Of a stretch of 7,789 bases of DNA, positions 7,601-7,789 are shown piece after piece. Source of the DNA: Prevotellaceae bacterium. Lineage in GTDB: Bacteria; Bacteroidota; Bacteroidia; Bacteroidales; Bacteroidaceae. Under the pieces are notes generated by a model. That model had not been told where the DNA came from, did not search any database, and saw only the letters and a list, made by a program, of their open reading frames with translations. The stretch lies in NCBI GenBank assembly GCA_030536165.1, contig JAUNQM010000111.1, positions 1 through 7,789 on the forward strand, in the 5' to 3' direction. Position 1 is the first letter of the stretch, and each line of letters starts with the position of its first letter. The translations under genes were made by a program, and so were the position numbers.

Positions 7601-7648
7601 ACAGGTGACATCTACATCCTCAACGGTAAGAAGTACATTGCAAAGTAA
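1688..7648 (+). CDS. Very large secreted multidomain Big_2 / beta-helix surface protein
   Basis: This encodes a 1986-residue exported protein. Residues 1-21 look like a signal peptide (MKKK, hydrophobic core, S-F-A then Val22) with no lipobox. Domains by eye: related DW...MGK modules at about 77-240 and 334-485, the second with the YRLKNPY motif common in Bacteroidota surface proteins, separated by an FN3-like stretch (about 245-330); Big_2 at about 490-560; a beta-sandwich at about 565-703; twin WDF modules at about 711-870 and 876-1032; Big_2 at about 1040-1118; a beta-helix at about 1124-1472; Big_2 at about 1479-1573; beta-rich segments to about 1757; another WKF sandwich at about 1767-1938; and a C-terminal tail at 1944-1986. 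Big_2 domains are adhesive or spacer Ig folds, and WDF-type sandwiches often accompany polysaccharide-active beta-helices. I see no recognisable catalytic set, so it could be a pectin-type lyase relative, a glycan-binding protein or an adhesin. The first 500 or so codons differ in codon use from the rest. A strong terminator follows the stop. Confidence 0.92.
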   Translation: MKKKLLSLIALVAVAVGISFAVNYAPGNGLKFAGKADAEKLDIRKDFSSQVIKGLTNANEIPMQKKSVSTPKTAEEDWTEWEPFAPMGKSTCTWSTQWFDNDLVCEVYVRQLKTTATTKQFKFTNWGDDKAHEFIVKYDETAPANNNLSFEPQATGPSSDGVIAYFYDYAHAAVATNPAGYYYYTPETGKFVIKPWVAAINESTGALLGYYNGGSNISEECQMDGFADYSFGNILVTKVDDTQETETSVGEITFGITKIGADVAYWKAGISTMTAYQAGEGPVAGDTKYTDKATLVMPYDKNYQIVVIVAEAYDSKDSLLASSTKAVTATKASDWQSMGKRPYREDIVTPVYFSSAKGIVFDVEVEKNTKHEGWYRLKNPYGANSPFNSYCQYSNAYMYFSISGDVVTPYLSLYVNDLGFDAEAVAYGKPNPFTIEGSYCEDGTFDGYVITFPVDGLIYGDNEGAYYSNRDGLFRAVINFRDTEFAFADDAKSVYVDETVKITTNNSFNTPTYESITPEIATVDAKGVVTAIAPGKAQIKVKQDSILEFKAKEEVMEIDVKKNPNSFGTFVFNTDEGLEALGVEKPAASAATNLTGMTLTAGDVSFTSTDGGTATRVWNTKGVTDLRMYKNATFTISVPEGYKLVDIDFTGSECSLFGEVSDFTTCSKSHTVWEAPEGDPVTTKTFDVVGTCKINVIKVKYIQVASASGTVWDFTKLAPIAADGTGNLKNEIKDDGGSGWTNLQNSKAITDEELTISEGVPYEVTKGLKFTAGGSGWIHIRNYPEEYFGQQFYSNNKDLKVTVPATAGQYIIITALSPDKGVLAVKAMEGTDTTTINVCANETYIYQSKAGDVTFNLVKQLTIKKIEVVDALPANLWDFNTITASVADGTGNLKNNIVDDGGAGWTNHQNSKAITEEELTISEGVPYEVTKGLKFTAGGSGWIHIRNYPDEYNGKQFFSNNKDLKVTVPATAGQYIVFDAVSASGNTQIVCGDDTVDVYPGAVTGYMIQAKADNPVINIKKQLTIKKINVIDAAPAALAAGLKASIESNVLKVGDVAPITWSCYDGVTPIFASDNAEVATVDSKGNITAVSAGTANIVVTKKANAYYKEANVTIAVTVENAGPTELAAAIEQAIAGKTQGDTAVVTLDGKVAYTFEKPVDVGLVNIVINGNGALVTLSDSVQIAGQQGIEINNVNFDCAANTKCAPIALSANPDSVLVGAYYPVAEGETNNLRSKAFYDLGAIVINECNFSGVKTSWISANKREWNLKTLKIINTIAQFDVASGIDSYINWTGNSNNEGSIKDIVIEGSTLYNIVESNDNRFLRLQNNSNSQAQKAWAEPQFDAKESWVMTNNTFVNLPSNKEFANNYPNKNNVTLDFKGNIFYNTWRLQKISGSAIREFTAADNSIIGITNAVDNTDAASYATIDSLLISGEKPFVVPTTALDLTNPDLTANFTPYGLSYAAQNDFGDPRWKADVKAPGLALATDTIEVEGVMVKRPATWKFVENSNEVYQLAWTSLNPATPVFASSDEAVATVDAEGKITPVGVGYATITFAQEPTAEFKAASQEFVVMVAGTPEYPTLYADEDKDYTALNMCDIITTYSINGSSKYGLEAEATPVVTYYNPGAPIEVQTSNRTAYINPLTDEAKTDYVPTSTDGAITVAPVVGTQKTLACRIAKADSIKFYYTGSGGSSTTVTMWVLNEAGDTIATVEGGDAAGKNKASNTVAYVFPDQGKYQVVLGGTAGDMEVYYGKVFCQPKPAPINVARSWKFDNMPTDWAADWTKIQQVAGNGYWAESSKGRYSYAKTLNDEAITFDGETPVAMFEGLFFTDAVENGILVCPANGATYRCAQLQSGFTTRIPQVAAGDTIKLVLCNTEKSDVEGGMTFANALDVEGNSVESITTPASTYTEFVFVAEEDGDFTFKVAKKGVRLQTINVIPEGTVPTGIADVNSNLNTANGMFNLRGQKVSSTRTGDIYILNGKKYIAK
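3155..3367 (+). other. Big_2 Ig-like domain 1
   Basis: Residues about 490-560 of the large protein carry the Big_2 signature: a Ser/Thr-rich lead-in, PEIATVDAKGVVTAIAPGKA at 518-537, then alternating hydrophobic strands ending in EIDVK. Big_2 domains are bacterial Ig-like folds found in surface adhesins and as spacers in secreted enzymes. The domain lies just at or after the point where codon use changes. Confidence 0.85.
3854..4120 (+). repeat. Internal direct repeat, copy A (core of first WDF module)
   Basis: This encodes residues 723-811 of the large protein. By hand alignment, 80 of 89 residues match copy B at 4349-4615, offset by exactly 165 codons (495 bp), and 242 of 267 bases match without gaps. 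The longest identical block is 44 nt, starting at the Glu of SEGVPYEV. The flanks belong to the same module, which runs from WDF (712-714) to a KQLTIKKI strand (859-866), but they are much more diverged. The module resembles carbohydrate-binding-type beta-sandwiches in Prevotella secreted proteins; ligand binding is an inference. Confidence 0.9.
4349..4615 (+). repeat. Internal direct repeat, copy B (core of second WDF module)
   Basis: This encodes residues 888-976 and is the partner of copy A. Nine of 89 residues differ, most in two surface-like patches: N/V/A/H near 896-908, and D/N/K/F in the PDEYNGKQFF segment at 949-958. Strand-like cores such as SEGVPYEVTKGLKFTAGGSG are unchanged. Eleven silent changes were counted. 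After the core the copies diverge strongly until the shared KQLTIKK strand at 1021-1027. Confidence 0.9.
4805..5041 (+). other. Big_2 Ig-like domain 2
   Basis: Residues about 1040-1118 hold a second Big_2 domain, with FASDNAEVATVDSKGNITAV at 1071-1090 and SAGTANIVV following, then the Y-Y-K-E-A extension and a closing V-T-I-A-V-T-V strand. It links the duplicated WDF modules to the beta-helix. Confidence 0.88.
5057..6103 (+). other. Right-handed beta-helix region (DUF4957/DUF5123 style)
   Basis: Residues about 1124-1472 begin with ELAAAIEQAIAG, then show short repeated strands with Asn/Gly turns: INGNGA, IEINNVNFDCA, IVINECNFSG, LKIINTIAQFDV, IVIEGSTLYNI, WVMTNNTFVNL, VTLDFKGNIFYNT. The region ends in GDPRW (1468-1472). 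Stacked I-x-I-x-N/G-N-x-F rungs are typical of pectate-lyase-like helices, and the N-terminal AAAI plus C-terminal GDPRW layout matches Bacteroidota proteins annotated as DUF4957 followed by DUF5123. I cannot point to catalytic Lys/Arg/Asp residues, so enzymatic activity is not established. The protein may bind or cleave an acidic polysaccharide, or be structural. Confidence 0.75.
6122..6406 (+). other. Big_2 Ig-like domain 3
   Basis: Residues about 1479-1573 form a third Big_2 domain, with VFASSDEAVATVDAEGKITP at 1524-1543, then VGVGYATITF, an EFKAAS extension and the closing strand EFVVMV. It is longer than the others at its N-terminal side. It directly follows the beta-helix, so the helix is bracketed by Big_2 domains 2 and 3. 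Confidence 0.85.
7517..7645 (+). other. Prevotella-type C-terminal tail (possible sorting or anchoring module)
   Basis: Residues 1944-1986 read TGIADV, a short variable linker, GMFNLRGQKV (1958-1967), then GDIYILNGKKYIAK (1973-1986). This short beta-rich tail, with N-L-x-G-Q-K-V, a G-x-Y-I turn and N-G-K-K at the extreme C-terminus, recurs on many Prevotella and Bacteroides secreted proteins. It resembles a shortened type IX secretion C-terminal domain. That it directs type IX secretion or surface attachment is inference; recognition of the motif is firm. Confidence 0.75.
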
Positions 7649-7672
7649 TTTGTCAATAGAAATCTAATAATC

Positions 7673-7710
7673 ATCGCCTCTCAGCAACATCGCTGAGAGG
7701 CGATTTTTTT
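7673..7710 (+). terminator. Strong Rho-independent terminator
   Basis: A perfect 13-bp stem pairs ATCGCCTCTCAGC (7673-7685) with GCTGAGAGGCGAT (7692-7704) around a 6-nt loop, AACATC. Seven T residues (7704-7710) follow at once. The stem starts 24 nt after the stop of the large protein gene and ends its transcript. Only a 5' A/T at the outer stem base overlaps the T-tract. Confidence 0.95.
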
Positions 7711-7756
7711 GTTGTCTCATACATCAGCCTTTCAGTAAGCATTCGATGAATTACAT

Positions 7757-7788
7757 ATTGTAGCAGTTGTATAACTGTATTACCTTTG
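7757..7788 (+). promoter_or_regulatory. Bacteroidota-type promoter for a gene beyond the window
   Basis: ATTG (7757-7760, giving TTG as the -33 core) is followed after 20 nt by TACCTTTG (7781-7788), an exact match to the -7 consensus TAnnTTTG. It lies 47 nt after the terminator and points out of the window, so it probably drives a + strand gene starting shortly after 7789. An inverted repeat, CAGTT-GTAT-AACTG (7764-7777), sits within the spacer. Confidence 0.65.
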
Positions 7789-7789
7789 C

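Noticed and set aside
7711..7789. Search for a tRNA, small RNA or gene start after the terminator
   Set aside because: No cloverleaf or open frame of useful length is visible. Only the edge promoter signal is supported.

Overview
The window is a short stretch of a Bacteroidota chromosome, most likely Prevotella, Segatella or a close relative. Four things suggest this: AT-rich intergenic DNA without Shine-Dalgarno motifs, promoter-like TTG/TTTG...TAnnTTTG signals, Asn/Asp/Thr-rich secreted proteins full of Ig-like (Big_2) modules, and a C-terminal tail of the NLRGQKV...GDIYILNGKKYIAK type common in secreted Prevotella proteins. The genus is inferred from style, not from a marker gene.

Layout. 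Positions 1-238 hold no gene I can support. They contain an 8-bp inverted repeat and, in the AT-rich part, a candidate promoter. Positions 239-1582 encode a 447-residue exported protein with an unrecognised body and a C-terminal pair of dockerin-type calcium loops. A 105-bp gap follows, with a four-copy 9-bp tandem repeat (CTAGAAnnn) right after the stop codon and no convincing terminator. Positions 1688-7648 encode a 1986-residue exported multidomain protein. In order it has two related N-terminal beta-rich modules, a Big_2 domain, a beta-sandwich, two almost identical tandem WDF modules, a second Big_2, a right-handed beta-helix of the pectate-lyase-like DUF4957/DUF5123 style ending in GDPRW, a third Big_2, further beta-sandwich modules and the C-terminal tail. 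A strong intrinsic terminator lies at 7673-7710. A close match to a Bacteroidota promoter lies at the right edge and probably serves a gene outside the window.

Both proteins are exported and point the same way, with no good terminator between them, so they may be co-transcribed and act at the cell surface or outside the cell. Carbohydrate binding or processing, or adhesion, is the natural guess for the large one, but I can identify no catalytic residues. There is no SusC/SusD pair, transporter or regulator in view. The features most worth a second look are a compositional seam inside the large gene, a recent-looking internal duplication, the tandem repeat, and the use of two different C-terminal modules by adjacent secreted proteins. 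I see no clear sign of a defence, mobile or RNA-based system.
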